Origin: Rhodosorus marinus
Lineage: Eukaryota; Rhodophyta; Stylonematophyceae; Stylonematales; Stylonemataceae
Direction: 5' to 3'
NCBI GenBank assembly: GCA_029953675.1
Contig: JAMWBK010000006.1
Location: 930,001 to 994,000 of the forward strand
Length of the DNA: 64,000 nucleotides
Shown here: one piece after another, positions 48,543 to 60,401 of the stretch
Numbering within the stretch: the first letter of the stretch is position 1
How the letters are laid out: the number at the start of each line of letters is the position of its first letter
Made by a program: the position numbers and the translations under genes
The notes under the pieces: model-generated
What the model saw: only the letters and a program-made list of their open reading frames with translations
Database searches by the model: none
What the model was told of the DNA's origin: nothing

Positions 48543-49616
48543 ATGAGAGAGATGTGTACGATTCCTGCATGGTTGATTTTCTCTGCTGGGAGGTACCGGG
48601 TTCAGGTCTTAACAGAAGAACCCTGTGATCGGAGGGCAAGGTGCGGAGCTCGCGGTGAGCTAGGGCGGTTGCATTTCTCAAGAGCACTGGGGCACGGGAG
48701 GTTCGCTGTTAAGCGGTCGCAGTCGCGCACAGAGAGCTTGCCCTTTTCCGAGTTGAGGGAGGAAACGGAACCTGAGTCTATACACTCTGAGAATCGAAGG
48801 GGCGACTTGGGGACCGGGGACGTATACATCTACAGTTTAGCCAAATTTTTGCGCACGGTGGGTTCTCTTTTGCAAGCTTTTGCCCCATCGGCTTTTCAGT
48901 GGCGTATCCTAGATTCTGACAATACTGAGGAGTTCATGGAGGCAGGCACTCACGCTCGTAACTCTGATCTCACGGTTACCCGGAGTGCGAATCACACGGA
49001 GCGAAGCGAGGCTGACAGGAAATTGACTATTTGTATCCTTGGAAGCTCAGTGGCTAGGGGATTCTGGGCTTCAAACTGCCTAGGTTGGTCCGCAATGCTT
49101 AAGGATGCTCTGAAGAACCAGTTTGGACACAACACAGTCAATATGTCCGTGCCTGGCGCAGATGTCGTGGCTACTTTGAAGGCGTTCGACGACTTAGTGC
49201 CGCGTTTGAAGCCTGACATAGTGATCATATCGTTGTCCCTCGGCAACGAAGGTATGTTTCTCTGTCCACCTAGTCAACGTAAGCAAGTTCAGGTGCGTTT
49301 CGAGAACGGTATTCGACAATTGATAGCGAAGACGATTGACGTTGGTGCGAGGCCAGTGCTTGGCGGAGTGTATCCGAACGGAGATTCTGTGCCGCAGACG
49401 TATGAGCTGCTGAAGGAGACGAACAGAAACCTGATCAATCTTGGTTTTCCGATGCTGAATTGGTTGGGCGCTCTTGATGACGGCAATGGACGGTGGAAAA
49501 GCAAGCTCTGGGCAGATCCCTCGCACCCAAATACCGAGGGTCAGCGGGTTATGTTTGAGTGTATTGATTTGGACATATTCACGTCCAAGAGCAAGCCCCC
49601 GGAGAACAAGCTATAG
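48543..49616 (+). CDS. SGNH/GDSL-type hydrolase
   Basis: A single exon of 357 residues from the ATG at 48543. Residues 160-340 carry the SGNH hydrolase blocks: LTICILGSSVARGFWAS (block I, Ser 168/169 nucleophile region), NMSVPGADVVATL (block II Gly), IVIISLSLGNEGMF (block III, where the usual GxND is GNEG) and LWADPSHPNTEGQRVMF (block V, Asp325-x-x-His328). The fold hydrolyses esters or acetyl groups; the substrate is unknown, and bacterial-type GDSL acyl-esterases are the closest in feel. The first 158 residues have no recognisable domain and are Arg/Ser/Glu-rich. The conserved part could instead start at Met132, or the N-terminal region could hide an unrecognised exon boundary. A weakly hydrophobic segment (residues 7-15) is too short for a confident signal peptide. 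Confidence 0.75.
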   Translation: MREMCTIPAWLIFSAGRYRVQVLTEEPCDRRARCGARGELGRLHFSRALGHGRFAVKRSQSRTESLPFSELREETEPESIHSENRRGDLGTGDVYIYSLAKFLRTVGSLLQAFAPSAFQWRILDSDNTEEFMEAGTHARNSDLTVTRSANHTERSEADRKLTICILGSSVARGFWASNCLGWSAMLKDALKNQFGHNTVNMSVPGADVVATLKAFDDLVPRLKPDIVIISLSLGNEGMFLCPPSQRKQVQVRFENGIRQLIAKTIDVGARPVLGGVYPNGDSVPQTYELLKETNRNLINLGFPMLNWLGALDDGNGRWKSKLWADPSHPNTEGQRVMFECIDLDIFTSKSKPPENKL

Positions 49617-50634
49617 GCCAGGAATGTTGTTCAAGCTGGGCAGGAGTTGCGCGAGATGTATTTACGCGGTTGCCTCTCGCATTGTCCACTTGTTGGAAGT
49701 CTTCGAGAAGCTTAAGCTGGTGGCACTATCAGGTCGCGTTGAAGGTGCACTAGAGGTTCTAGAAACATGATTTTGTTTGTCCACCTGTTCCGGCACAACT
49801 AGCTCTGCAAGAGTTGTTCATGAATGTGTCGACAATTGTTGACGATCTTTGAAAACGTAGGTCTTTTCAAGCGACTTAACTTCTGACCCCGCCCGTTTTC
49901 CTTGTATATGTTGTGGACTGCTGACAATATTTAAAAATGAGGTTCTTTCAAGTGCCTGCACTTGACCACGCGAGCGAGTACTCGCGACTACTGCTTCTCG
50001 CGTATCAGCAGTACTGAACTGTCTAGGTCTGTAGTAGAGCGTTCAGGGTCACGATATTGCTGATTGCTCACCAAGCCCGAGCGAATTCATCTCAGTCCCC
50101 AAAAAGCGTTTCATCGAAATCGACTAGGAGACAATTCTAATATCCTTATGCTTCCAAACGAATTACGCGGCGACGAAGCGCTCAGTAAATGAAATCCGGA
50201 TGAAAGCTTATGGTGACACAAGCCCTCGAACGACGTCCTGACACTTCCCCTCAACCGGGACAGAGGGATCCCATATACTTGTACGACCTACCTTTTCTGA
50301 TTACACGCCTCTTGTCCCTCTACAGACATCTCCCACTGTCCCAAAGCGAACGGAATTCACAAAAAGAATTCCCTCCCCGCTGTTGATGAATTCAGCGGAA
50401 CTCAGCACGGTATTCTTGGTGAGTTCTGAAGAGTGTTTAATACCTTGCACAGCGCGGACAGAGGAATATCATCAAAAGAGGACACTCTTTTCAAAGGTTT
50501 ACCAAAGGCAAGTGCTCATGTAGTCCGCGGATCGGATAAACTCTTGATGTCAGGACGCATCAAGTGTGCCCGGACAGGTCACATTTCTGTCCGTTTAAGA
50601 GCACAAGACGGACAACCCGCGCCGTAGGCCGCTA

Positions 50635-50654
50635 AGCTTGTCAGCTGACAAGCT
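50635..50654. repeat. perfect 20-bp palindrome
   Basis: agcttgtcag followed at once by its reverse complement. It could be a dimeric protein site or chance; no gene lies within 1 kb. Confidence 0.85.
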
Positions 50655-51508
50655 AGCTCTGTTCACCCTGGCCAAACTAGATTGTTCCCGTTCCTTGCCG
50701 ACTGATGAGCAGAAACAAATTTGCGAAACCGTGTTCAATCATGGTGGGCAACCGACATCAACCAACACCCCTTGACCTTTCCACGCATGCTCCTTTTCTG
50801 AACAATGTCATGTTCGGTTGCGGCTGTGATATATTAGAACATGCACGAAAGATTTTCGCCAGAACCGGGTTGCTTATACCCTCGACGTCTTGTAAGCTAA
50901 CCCCACGTACAGCTGGGGCTTTTGATGAAACAGGACGAATGGCGTGGAGCACACACCGCTGATGTCCTGAATCCGTCAGCTGGCAACTGGGCCACAATCG
51001 GACCAAATAAATCGATTCAGATAGGCAAAACATCCCTATCACCTTTTCGACCACACCCCGCCAACGGCTCCTACCGAGCCATTGGGGATGTCCCAGTGTT
51101 TAAAGTGATTGGGAATGGAGGGATTTCACGCGCACCACGAACAATCCCTGGTAATCTGCAATCTCTCTGTCAAGCGCACGAACGGGGAGGTCACTCCAGC
51201 TGACCTCCAAATCTCCCCCAACGCTTACAGGCCAAGATCTTTCGCAGCCAAACGTGAGAATGGTTCTCCCATGGCTGACCGGATTGTGGGTATTTTCTCC
51301 GGAAATCAGTTATAACAAGAACAGGTTCTTCTCGCTACCACTCCAGGGTCACTTCCCCCTCTCCCCGGCCTCCTCGCTCTCTCCAATACCTGGCAACATC
51401 TTGCGATCGATTTCCAGTAAAAGAGCAGCAAGCAAAACAACGCCGTTTCCCCTTTCCAGGGGTCAAAAACTGAATCAAGGAATTGTTTGTTTTGATCACA
51501 ATCTTTTC

Positions 51509-51530
51509 TTTTTTTTTTGGGGGGGGGGGG
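51509..51530. repeat. poly(T)-poly(G) homopolymer junction
   Basis: Ten T followed by twelve G, that is a C12A10 junction on the minus strand, as at 10245 and 22456. Confidence 0.9.
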
Positions 51531-52452
51531 TAGGGTTTCAAGTGCTATCCTCACATCTCGAAGGCCACTTCGCAATGCTAAAGAAAAACGGTTAGTCCGG
51601 TCACCCCCCTGTTTCGAAACGAATTTCCCATGACCCCTTTTGCGCTCGAAAACTGATATTCATCCACCGGTACAAATCATGAATAATATTTCTTTTTTGT
51701 TTGTTTGGAAACAATGAAATATCAATGAGGGGGGATCACTGTTCCGGCTCCATCCGTTCCAATCTGAAAAAGCTCGACAGAGAATGGCATATGCTTTTTG
51801 TCTCCCTTTACCTTCCCATGGTATTGGGTTAGATATGGGATAGGCCAAAAAAAATTGTTTTTCAAATATACGGCCTGGCTTGATCTTTGTCAGGCCCCCA
51901 CACCTGCCCACTTTTTTCAGAAAACGTTATGTCCTGAGGCACGACGCATCGATCCATAATTTTGACATTGCCAGGGAACGAGGGCATGAAAGACGATAGA
52001 ATCTCACTTTTTGAGACAAGCGGGAGGGATACCTCATAATTTGGATCCAAAACTCTTAATCATGCTCCGTGCAATATGGGACAATGCTGGTCCGCTCTTC
52101 ACCATTCAGAATATCCGAACTGGCCAATTCCATTCAAGGAAAAAATACTCCAGCCAATAAACGAGAGCACAGGGACCGTCTTTCGCCCGTTTGCAATGAT
52201 GATTTGCTACAATGAAGCAAGGTACGTCAAATCATTTGCTGTATGACGGGCACTGTTTTATTTCAATTTTTAAATGGAGCTATGATAACCCCACGCGTTG
52301 GTCTTGTTTTTTCCCGTGAAAGCCAATATTGACCAATTGGTAGAGGTCGCTTACTAAACATCTGAAACCCTAGACCGCTCCAACAGGACCTGCTTTCAAC
52401 GACTAAACATGATTGAAACCCTTCAAAAAAAAAAACAACATCAAAGCAAAGG

Positions 52453-52480
52453 ACCATTATGGAGCTACCATTATGGAGCT
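52453..52480. repeat. 14-bp direct tandem duplication
   Basis: accattatggagct twice, perfect. Confidence 0.9.
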
Positions 52481-54228
52481 AGCGCGTTGGGAATTGATAC
52501 TCCCCCCAACAGTTGTTTGTGTCAGGTCATAGCCCAAAACATGGTTTGGATACTCTAAAATATGAGCTGGTCGAGCACAACCAATCTCGGCTCCTGTGCT
52601 TCCACAGTTAGCCAATCAAGAAGCTCTTCAACCAATCTCAGCAGGAGGATGTTTCGCCCGGTGTCCAAGTGCATGAGCTTTTCCACTACATTTTCAGTAT
52701 AAAACTGTTACAACAAACCCTTTCCCGAGCATTTCCTCCACAATCTAGAGAGTAAGCTGCATCATGTAGAATCGCTTATATTCTCAAAACACTCAAAAAC
52801 TTGTATTAAGTCTAGATATAGGATGTGCTTAAAAGGTCCTACAACGCTGATTAGCGCTGGCCGGTAATTTCTCATAATTCCATATACGCTATGATGTCCT
52901 AACCGAAGAAATAGAAAAAAACCAGCGTTGATTAGCATATACACCACTCTTTCTCGCTTACCCCATCTATTTAATAAATTCGGAAGAGTTCCATCCAATT
53001 TTCGGCAAAAAATGAAACATTGACAACGTGGAAAGTCTAATATGTTGGAAATTTTCTCGTATGAAAACTTACAATACAAGGCAACATCCTAATACGGGCC
53101 TACATGTGCGATACTCTTCCATTTGCATTCATCCCAACCCCCTCCTTGTAGAGTCTGCGCAGCTTTTGTCTTCATGAAATGACAACTCATTGGCCTCTTT
53201 TTCCCCTCTGAGGAATTGTCAGAGTTTTGGTTTCTACTGAATTCAATATGTTTTAGATGATAATAGCTGTCGGCAATATCTTCTGATAGTCCCCCAGGCA
53301 CAACCCGACAAAGTAACTCTGAAGCGGGTTGTGGGTTGGGTAGTTTTCGGACAGGGTTGAAAAAGAAAAAGCAACGCCTCACTGGAGGTGAGTCAAATTT
53401 TTTTTTTTGGTTCTGATTGTCCCCACGTTTGCTCTCTTGTTTTCATATTGTCTCAAAATTGCGGGCTAAATTGTAATGAATGCCCTGAGCTGCTGAAACC
53501 TAATTTTCTTTCAGGAGACATGAAAAAATTTCCCTCCAACAGTAAAACTTCTGAAGGTTCTGATATTTACCTGAAAATTTGATCGTATTCAGCGACCGTG
53601 TTCGCAACCATTGGGAACCAAATATTTTGGAAAAGCGGAAGGGGGGGGAAAAAGGGGGGTAATCGGCGTGACTGAATTAGTAGCCTGTCGTGAATATACA
53701 CCTTGTCCTACGGGGTTACCTCGGACCGTTATAATCTAATTTTGTTCCAAAAAGTAAACTGATCCGGAGTTTCCTAAGGGGTCAACTCAACGGGAAAAAT
53801 TTGTTAGCCACCCCTAATTCTGGACCCCCTAAGTAAAAAACACGTTAGCCGCTGGAGTTGAATAAAGAATCCGAATACTGGATGAGCGGTAGGGTTGGCC
53901 CTATTGTTTTCAATTTCTTTCAGGCATATTGTTACGATTTTGATTGCGACGTTGAGGAGAATGTTTTCGATAGTTTTTCGTTGTTGTTGATACTTCCAAG
54001 TCATATGGGAGAAGGATGTAAGGAAAAGTGCTTGTGACGATTCCTAGCTTGGGGAGGTCGAAGAGTGGCTGCGAGGTGAGGGTCGCAACATGATTAGCCG
54101 TGTGTACATGAAAGATAAGCTCGAAGGTTAACCCTGTGAAAGCTAATTTGGGGGGAAAGAGGACCACGCGGCGCGTGGGTGGGTGGGGAGGAGGAGGACT
54201 GGAGAGCGGGGGTTAAGGGTACAACTTG

Positions 54229-56260
54229 ATGGACTCGAGGGACTCACGAAAGCGGCTCGACCGCGTGTTTGTCTATGGCAAACAGTTTCGTCTGGAGAAG
54301 GATAGGCTCACGCTCTTGGAGCGATCAGCCACCAGCATGTCGGGTTCGGTTAAGGTGGGGTGGAAGACGCTTGGTGTGATAAACTACAAGCCGGCAATTT
54401 GTAGCGTGAAGGCAAATGCCTTGCTGTTTGAGATTCTTTCCGGAGATAAGAAGCAATTTAGCGTCGCAGTGCCATTGGCTGGATCACGTTTCAAAGTTGA
54501 GAGCAATAGCACCATACTGTTCCACACGGATGATGGCCTACCCTATCTCTGGGTTCGATGTCCAGACAATGCGACTATGAACAGTTGGGTCCGGGAGTTA
54601 GGTCTCGTATCTCGAAGTGAAGTCAACTTCAACGATTTCGAGATCATTCGTGCGGTCGGAAAGGGTGGGATGGGAAAGGTTTTCCTCGGTAAGCATCGGC
54701 GAACTGGAGAGCGATTAGCTATCAAGGTAAGCTAGGGCACTCCTCCAATGGACTAGCAGTAGCTTATGTTATCGACCCGCTTCGTGAACCTGACAGTTGC
54801 GCCTTGCTTTGTCTAACCGCTTAGGTCATTGACAAGGCGAATGTTTTTGAGAAAGAGGGACATCTTCAACACATGGTCGATGAGAGGCTATTGTTGGAGA
54901 TGGGAGCGGGCCAGCCTTTCGTCCTGAAGTTGAAATACGCTTTTCAGACAGAGTCAAATTTCTTCCTCGCGACGGAGTTCTGCGAGGGTGGTGATCTGTA
55001 TCATCTCTTGAAACGGAGGAGAAAGACTCTGAGCGAGTCTGCAACGAAGTTCATTGCATCCGAAGTCATTCTCGCAGTGGAAAGTATGCATGCACAAGGC
55101 TGCGTTTATCGTGACCTCAAGCCGGACAACGTGCTCCTTGATTCAGAAGGTATGTTATACTTCACATTGCAGGAGCCGGTGCGACTTTGGGACTCCAAGT
55201 CCGTGTTTGCATGGCGTGGAGGCTTATCGAAATTGTCGTGCTTTATTGTTCAGGTCATGTCAGGCTTGCTGATTTCGGACTTGCGAAGCTGTTGAAGAAG
55301 AGTACGTCGTCGAACAAGTACCAGCGAACGAACTCCTTCTGCGGTACAGCGCAGTACACGCCTCCGGAAATGATTCAGAAGAGGTTCTACGACCAAAGCA
55401 TTGACAGCTGGTGTCTGGGTGTATTTTTATATGAAATTGTGGAGGGATCAACGCCTTTCTACTCGCGTGAACGTGAGGTCATGTACAAGCGAATTGAGAA
55501 GGACTCAGTGGAGTTTTCGAAGCGATTCTCGGACGATCTAAAGGATTTGATCAGCCACCTGCTGGAGAAAAGCCCGAAGCGGAGATATACTCTTGATCAA
55601 GTTAAGAAGCATAAATTTTTTAAAGGGGTGGAGTGGGATAAGGTTCAGAGGAAAGAGTTCTGGTCGAAAACAGTATACACCTCCAAAGAGAGGAAGGAGG
55701 TCTCCTTGGAGGAGCTGCGGCTGATCAACATTGAGAAGTACAAGAACTTGACGGTACAAGAAGAGGAAGATGTGAAATCTTCACGGGCTTTTCGGTTGGG
55801 CCCTAAGAAGCTTTCTAGTGGCACTGTTCCAGGCTTCATTTACGTTGCTGACGATTCCGACGATGAGAGGCGTAGTCCTCATGCATCGAGCAGTTCGGGC
55901 AGCGGCAACGAGGAGGATTCTGGGTCAAAGTCTCGTGAGAGTTCGCATGCGGCAAAGAATCATTCCAGTGTTAGTAGCCTAAGTTTTCGACGACCGTCCG
56001 AGTCCATCGGACTGTCCAGTGAAGACCCGAGCTCGAACGCTGTCAATGAAAGTCTCGTTTCTGTGGAATCCGGTAACGAAAGGCCGAATAGCCCATCACG
56101 ATCGAGCTCAAGTAGTGCGAAGGAGGTAAAGACCAAAGTGGAAGGTGCGCGACCGACAAGCACGCTGCGTACCAACGCAATATTCACGCGATCCCGGCAG
56201 TTGAAAAGTAATGGTGCTGTTGATATGCCAGCTCCGCAGCTGCAAAGGGTAGCCCTGTAG
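54229..56260 (+). CDS. PH-domain AGC-family Ser/Thr protein kinase
   Basis: Exons 54229-54726, 54825-55149 and 55254-56260 (introns 98 and 104 nt; branch-like CTAACCG at 54813) give 609 residues. Residues about 12-125 form a pleckstrin-homology domain (VGWKTLGVINYK, then WVRCPDNATMNSWVREL). The kinase domain (about 138-397) has the Gly loop GKGGMGKV, Lys166 in LAIK, YRDLKPDN (catalytic Asp263) and DFG at 281-283. The T-loop is SFCGTAQYTPPE, with Ser302 at the PDK1 site and PPE instead of APE. After it comes an AGC-type tail whose hydrophobic motif reads VPGFIYV (466-472) against FLGFTYV in S6 kinase, so the phospho-acceptor is Ile. A 130-residue Ser-rich, acidic tail follows. The PH-AGC layout is that of PKB/Akt; the tail resembles S6K. 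It probably binds phosphoinositides and acts in growth or nutrient signalling; orthology is not settled. Confidence 0.92.
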
Positions 56261-56563
56261 AATACGTGAAAAGTGGGCCACGAAAAGTGTTGTGCTTTGT
56301 TGCTGGCTGAAAAAGTGTGAGCGCATGATTAAGATATCATGTGGGTGTATGTTTCATGCGGGTTGCCCCGTAGATTTGTAATTGTATGTACAAAACGATA
56401 AATTCATAATTCTTCTCAATGTACAACTGGCCATGTTTTTTATTCAAGTTGGTTGTAGTGTGGCACGATCTCACTCATCTGTACCGCTGCAAGTCGTCTC
56501 CGTTTAGTTCGTCAACCTTTGTACCCATCCATAATGCACCGATAGACGAGGCGAAGACGCCTA
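56261..56563. other. convergent 3' spacer
   Basis: 303 bp between the stops of the AGC kinase (+) and HAD phosphatase (-) genes; AT-rich, no gene. Confidence 0.6.
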
Positions 56564-57892
56564 TCACACGGCGGTGAGAACTTTCTCCGCAGGCTGCGGA
56601 TTGGCGCTCTTCACAGCCCTTAGAATTCTTGCGAGAGCCTCCTCCGTACCAAGAAAGCCCTCGACCGGCATTACCTCCCACCCGGGGTTCTCCTTCAGAG
56701 CTGCAGTAACGCTGGGGTGCGTTAGTCCGGGAAGAAACGCTCTGCCTGTAAGGGCTCCAAGCTCTACGTCGTTGTCGTCGTCAAACCTTTCCCAGACAAA
56801 GACGAATTAGGAGAAAAGCGTTAGTGACCAGCTCTTTTCCTATGGTCCATACTCCCAACTTGCCATAGCTCACATCGATATGCTGTCCTCCGGCGTCAAC
56901 TCCAGAATTCCCAAGACACAATTCGCCGCATTGGCCTTTCCGGATGTGCTTGGATAAATGTCCGCCTTCCCTAGGTTGAAAGATGTAGCCAAATTCAACG
57001 CTTTCAGTTCGTCTTTGATCTTTTCAAAGTCCTCCACCGTCTTGCCTGTTGCGAGAAAAAAAAAGGCCCTGAACGTCAGACTCCTGATCGGTTTTACGGA
57101 CTTCCCAACAGTTTGCAAACTTTGGATTGGAAAACACATACCGGTGCTCTTGGTGACATCGACCCTGAAGTTTGTCACATAGTCACGTGCATCCAACGCC
57201 CACCCCTCTTTGCTTAGCCGGCGGTATAGGTCCCATAGCGGGCCGACTCTTTCGGAAGCGTCCTCCAGCTGCGGAGTAACTGTCGTTGCATTTGATGAGT
57301 CCCCAATCACGTTCTCATACATCTTTGTCCACTGCATATCAATTTCCTTCAAGATGGAGAGGAGCGTAGGAAAAAAGCAGAAACAAATCATAAGCTCCAG
57401 AGCATGTGGCAGCAGATTAAAAGAGTTGTAGTTGCATGACGATCTCCGTACTCCATTCCGAATGCAGCGACCTCCGTTCTCAAATACCTCGAAGTCTACT
57501 TTGGGCAGGTTTGGTCGGCGGTTGTCATAGGTCGAAGAACGTGCCCCTGTAATTAAGACAAACTGTACTCCCTCAGCGCGAATTTGATCGACGAGAGCGA
57601 TAGTTTTTTCCGAGATAAATGCTTTGCCGCCGGTCATGGACTCGAGAACACGACATTCTCTGCTCTCGCCCGTCTCATTGTATCTGATAAACACTTTGCC
57701 ATTCACAACCTCTCCCAGCTCAGCATACCTGCGCGGGTGCAATGGAATCTTAGCAACGTGACTTAGGCCGGATCAGGCAGTCATAAAACAGACAAAGGTA
57801 AGACAATACCTGTCGAAGTCCTTTGGATAGTGAACAAGCGTTCCGTCAATGTCCGAGAACACAACCTTGATCGGCTTTCCACCCTCACCCAT
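56564..57892 (-). CDS. HAD-superfamily (subfamily IIB) phosphatase
   Basis: Five exons (57892-57810, 57728-57452, 57346-57142, 57045-56874, 56786-56564; introns 81, 105, 96 and 87 nt) encode 319 residues. HAD motif I is VVFSDIDGTLV (nucleophile Asp14, acid/base Asp16), motif II is FVLITGAR, and motif IV is FDDDNDVELG in the last exon, with a cap inserted between motifs II and III as in Cof-like, sucrose-phosphatase-like and mannosyl-phosphoglycerate-phosphatase-like enzymes. GKADIYPSTSGKANA supplies the motif III Lys region. Two introns (57347-57451 and 57046-57141) are multiples of three without stops, so an unspliced frame would add about 67 false residues and omit motif IV. Removing them gives FENGGRCIRNG joined to EIDMQW and TKSTG to KTVEDF. 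The substrate is unknown, probably a phosphorylated sugar. No targeting peptide is evident. Confidence 0.88.
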
Positions 57893-58554
57893 CCCTGACC
57901 CCCACCCCTGCTACGGGTTAACTTCCAACACAGACTGATCTTGTATAAAGGCTGCTGGAGAATACTTTTTCAACATCTACACATCTTCCAACTTTCCGGA
58001 TCCTGACCAATACTGTGCACCAACGTAGCCTCCTATATATAAGGCTTCGCCATCCACGCGATTCGATGCATTGACTACAGCTCGTGTGAGACTTCAAATT
58101 AGAAAAATAATTTGATAACTGTAAGTAGAGTACAGAGAGAATAGGAAAACTAAGAAGTGTTAGAGAAATAATCAACCAATAAAAACGTTATATACCCATT
58201 TAGAATGTATCAATAGGAAGCTAAGCACTATGGTTGGATAATCAGAACGTGCAAATATATTGATTGATCTCTCCTTCTTCAATCAGTTTATTTGAGAAGG
58301 ATACGACGTTGCTAGAGAAAAACGGCGCAGGGAGGTAGCAGGGTTTGCCAAGACCGGTATGGTGGTCCGGTTCGCGACGAACAGCTCAGCAAAGTCTGGT
58401 CTGAGGGTTCCCCTAACTGATTTGCTATGGTAGATGGGCTTCCTTGGTAAGATTCCAAGTTGCTGAGAGCGTGCTCAGCCTTTGGGCATGGGATTGTTGC
58501 TCTTCACTCCCTGTCAGTCCTCACGCCCTATGTACGATTGCTGCTGCAACCTGT

Positions 58555-58959
58555 TTAACCGATGCTTGTGCACCAAAAAAGCTTTCTATGAGGCGACCGT
58601 ATGTCGCGTTTCCACTCTAGCTTGTCGAAAGTAGCGTAGGTTGATTTACGAATGGTTCGGCCCTCCGGCTCATCACGGCGTGTCCACGTGATGAAGAAGT
58701 TGAAATACTCTGTGACGACTTCATGTCCGTCTCTGAACAGGTCAGCGCAGGTTTTATTCGCGTACTCGCGAGGAATATGGTGGGCACAAGCCTTTGCGAA
58801 CGAACGTGTTGATCCATGTCCGTCAATTGTACAATAGGAAGCCCAACGGCACATGGCAAGAGATAACGCAACCGATGACCAACACCTCGTACAGCATGAC
58901 AAACACCTCGTACAGCATCCGGCCAGTGGCTTTTTTTTTTCGGATTTAGCTCCGTGCAT
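58555..58959 (-). pseudogene. possible PP2C-like phosphatase fragment
   Basis: An open frame of 134 residues includes YCTIDGHGSTRSFAKACAHH, which resembles the metal-binding DGHG block and following helix of PP2C phosphatases. Downstream metal-site motifs of PP2C (GDSRAV, DG and DN) are absent, the N-terminal part is a Cys-rich repeat translation of a 21-bp duplication, and an A10 run lies just upstream. I read it as a degraded fragment or an unrecognised exon; chance similarity is quite possible. Confidence 0.3.
58877..58918. repeat. 21-bp tandem duplication
   Basis: gaccaacacctcgtacagcat followed by a copy with one change, inside the PP2C-like frame. Confidence 0.9.
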
Positions 58960-60401
58960 CCTAGGCGAGCTAACTTGCTGTGGTTTTTAGGTTTCTCAGC
59001 ACCTTTTTCAAGACCTAGAGATGGCCAGGCTTTTTCTTTCAAGGGGCGGAAAGAGTCTTTGATCCCCGAAAACTGACAGGGCAGTACCATGCATCATACT
59101 CGACCTCTGACCTGGCCAAGTACTCAGCGCGGCCTCCCCCCCACGTTGTTGAAAGTCAGTTGAAAGCAGATGATGTTGACTGCATATTCTCCCAAAAATG
59201 CTGAACGGCAAAAATAAACAAAAACGATCACGAGTGTAAGCGGATCGAATTCACATAGTCGATTGGTCCACACGATAGAATTAATTGATATTTAATTAAG
59301 CTATTAAAGCGGCCCTCATCCATATTCCATTAAAATTCAAGTCCGAGGAAACGTTTACGAGCCAATAGTTAGTTCCGAAGTCGATCATAAGGCTTTTTTG
59401 TAATTATATTCAATTTTACAATTTATCAATTATCGAATGCCACGCGTCCAGAAGTAGGTAAGATGGATTCCTTGAACAGCGTTGTTGAGCACTTGAATTT
59501 CCAGAGTTTCTTTTTAGTGATAAAGTTGCTAAAAAAAACAGTCAAGAAGAAGATATGTCTTCATTCTTGCTGAGGGGGAGGGGGGAGGAGGGTACAGAAT
59601 GCCCTGCGAATTGTTGTCGTTCAACCATTTAAGCGGCGGATTGTTTTAGTAGACTATTGTGACATTATTTTCATCATTACACATGATGACCACGACGGGG
59701 GTTGCCACCTTTTGTCCGATAACACTAGATTGAATAAAAGAATAAAAACGGACGATATCCATCAAAATTTTCTGAGAATATGTCTGATAAATTGTCTATA
59801 ATCGGACAGTTTAGTCGAAAAAAGTCGTTCAAATATGTTGATTTCTAATCATATGTTACGTATTATACGTTCTTACTTTTTTATCGGATGTTTTTATGAC
59901 AACCCGGCGATTATTGTCGTCTTCTATCGATCCAGCCGTCAAGATCTATTGCATCGAAATTTCTTCTTCAATAAATATACTCCGCAAGCAACTCCAGAGC
60001 ATTGTTTGGAGATGTAAGCCGAGGACGGAGGAAATAGTTTTAAGAATAGATAAAATCTGAAATGGGTGATTTTACACAGGGGGGTGTTGTATTGGATGGG
60101 ATCAGCCAGGGGTGGAAGCGTTCCGGGCCATTGAGGACACTTCCGGCCGATGTTCACTATGTATATATATCATTTGTTGGTGTAAAGGTGATTTTGGTAA
60201 CAGCAGGCTGTGGTGAGGTAATGGGGGGATGTCCGGCTACTGGTTCGGGAGGGAATGGGGAAGGAGAGGCGTACTTATAATTGTGGAAGGTGGTGTTGTT
60301 GAGAATGGCGAGGGTTGGGTACCGGTGGTTAGTCGCTGGCTTATGAGATTTTTTTCTTTTCGGGCGGGGTGGTGGGGTTTTGGGTGGCGTTTTCGATCGA
60401 G

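Larger units (their letters stand above)
49617..54228. other. gene-poor spacer, 4.6 kb
   Basis: The longest gap. Only short frames without recognisable sequence. Holds a perfect 20-bp palindrome at 50635-50654, a T10G12 tract at 51509-51530, a 14-bp direct duplication at 52453-52480 and several G/A runs near 53640. Confidence 0.6.
57893..60401. other. spacer between divergent genes, 2.5 kb
   Basis: Holds the promoters of the HAD phosphatase (-) and cation exchanger (+) genes and a possible PP2C relic at 58555-58959 (-). From 59.2 kb the sequence is AT-rich without frames. Confidence 0.55.

Noticed and set aside
51531-51540. TAGGGTTT after a G run, resembling a plant-type telomere unit
   Set aside because: A single unit next to a homopolymer; no tandem array.
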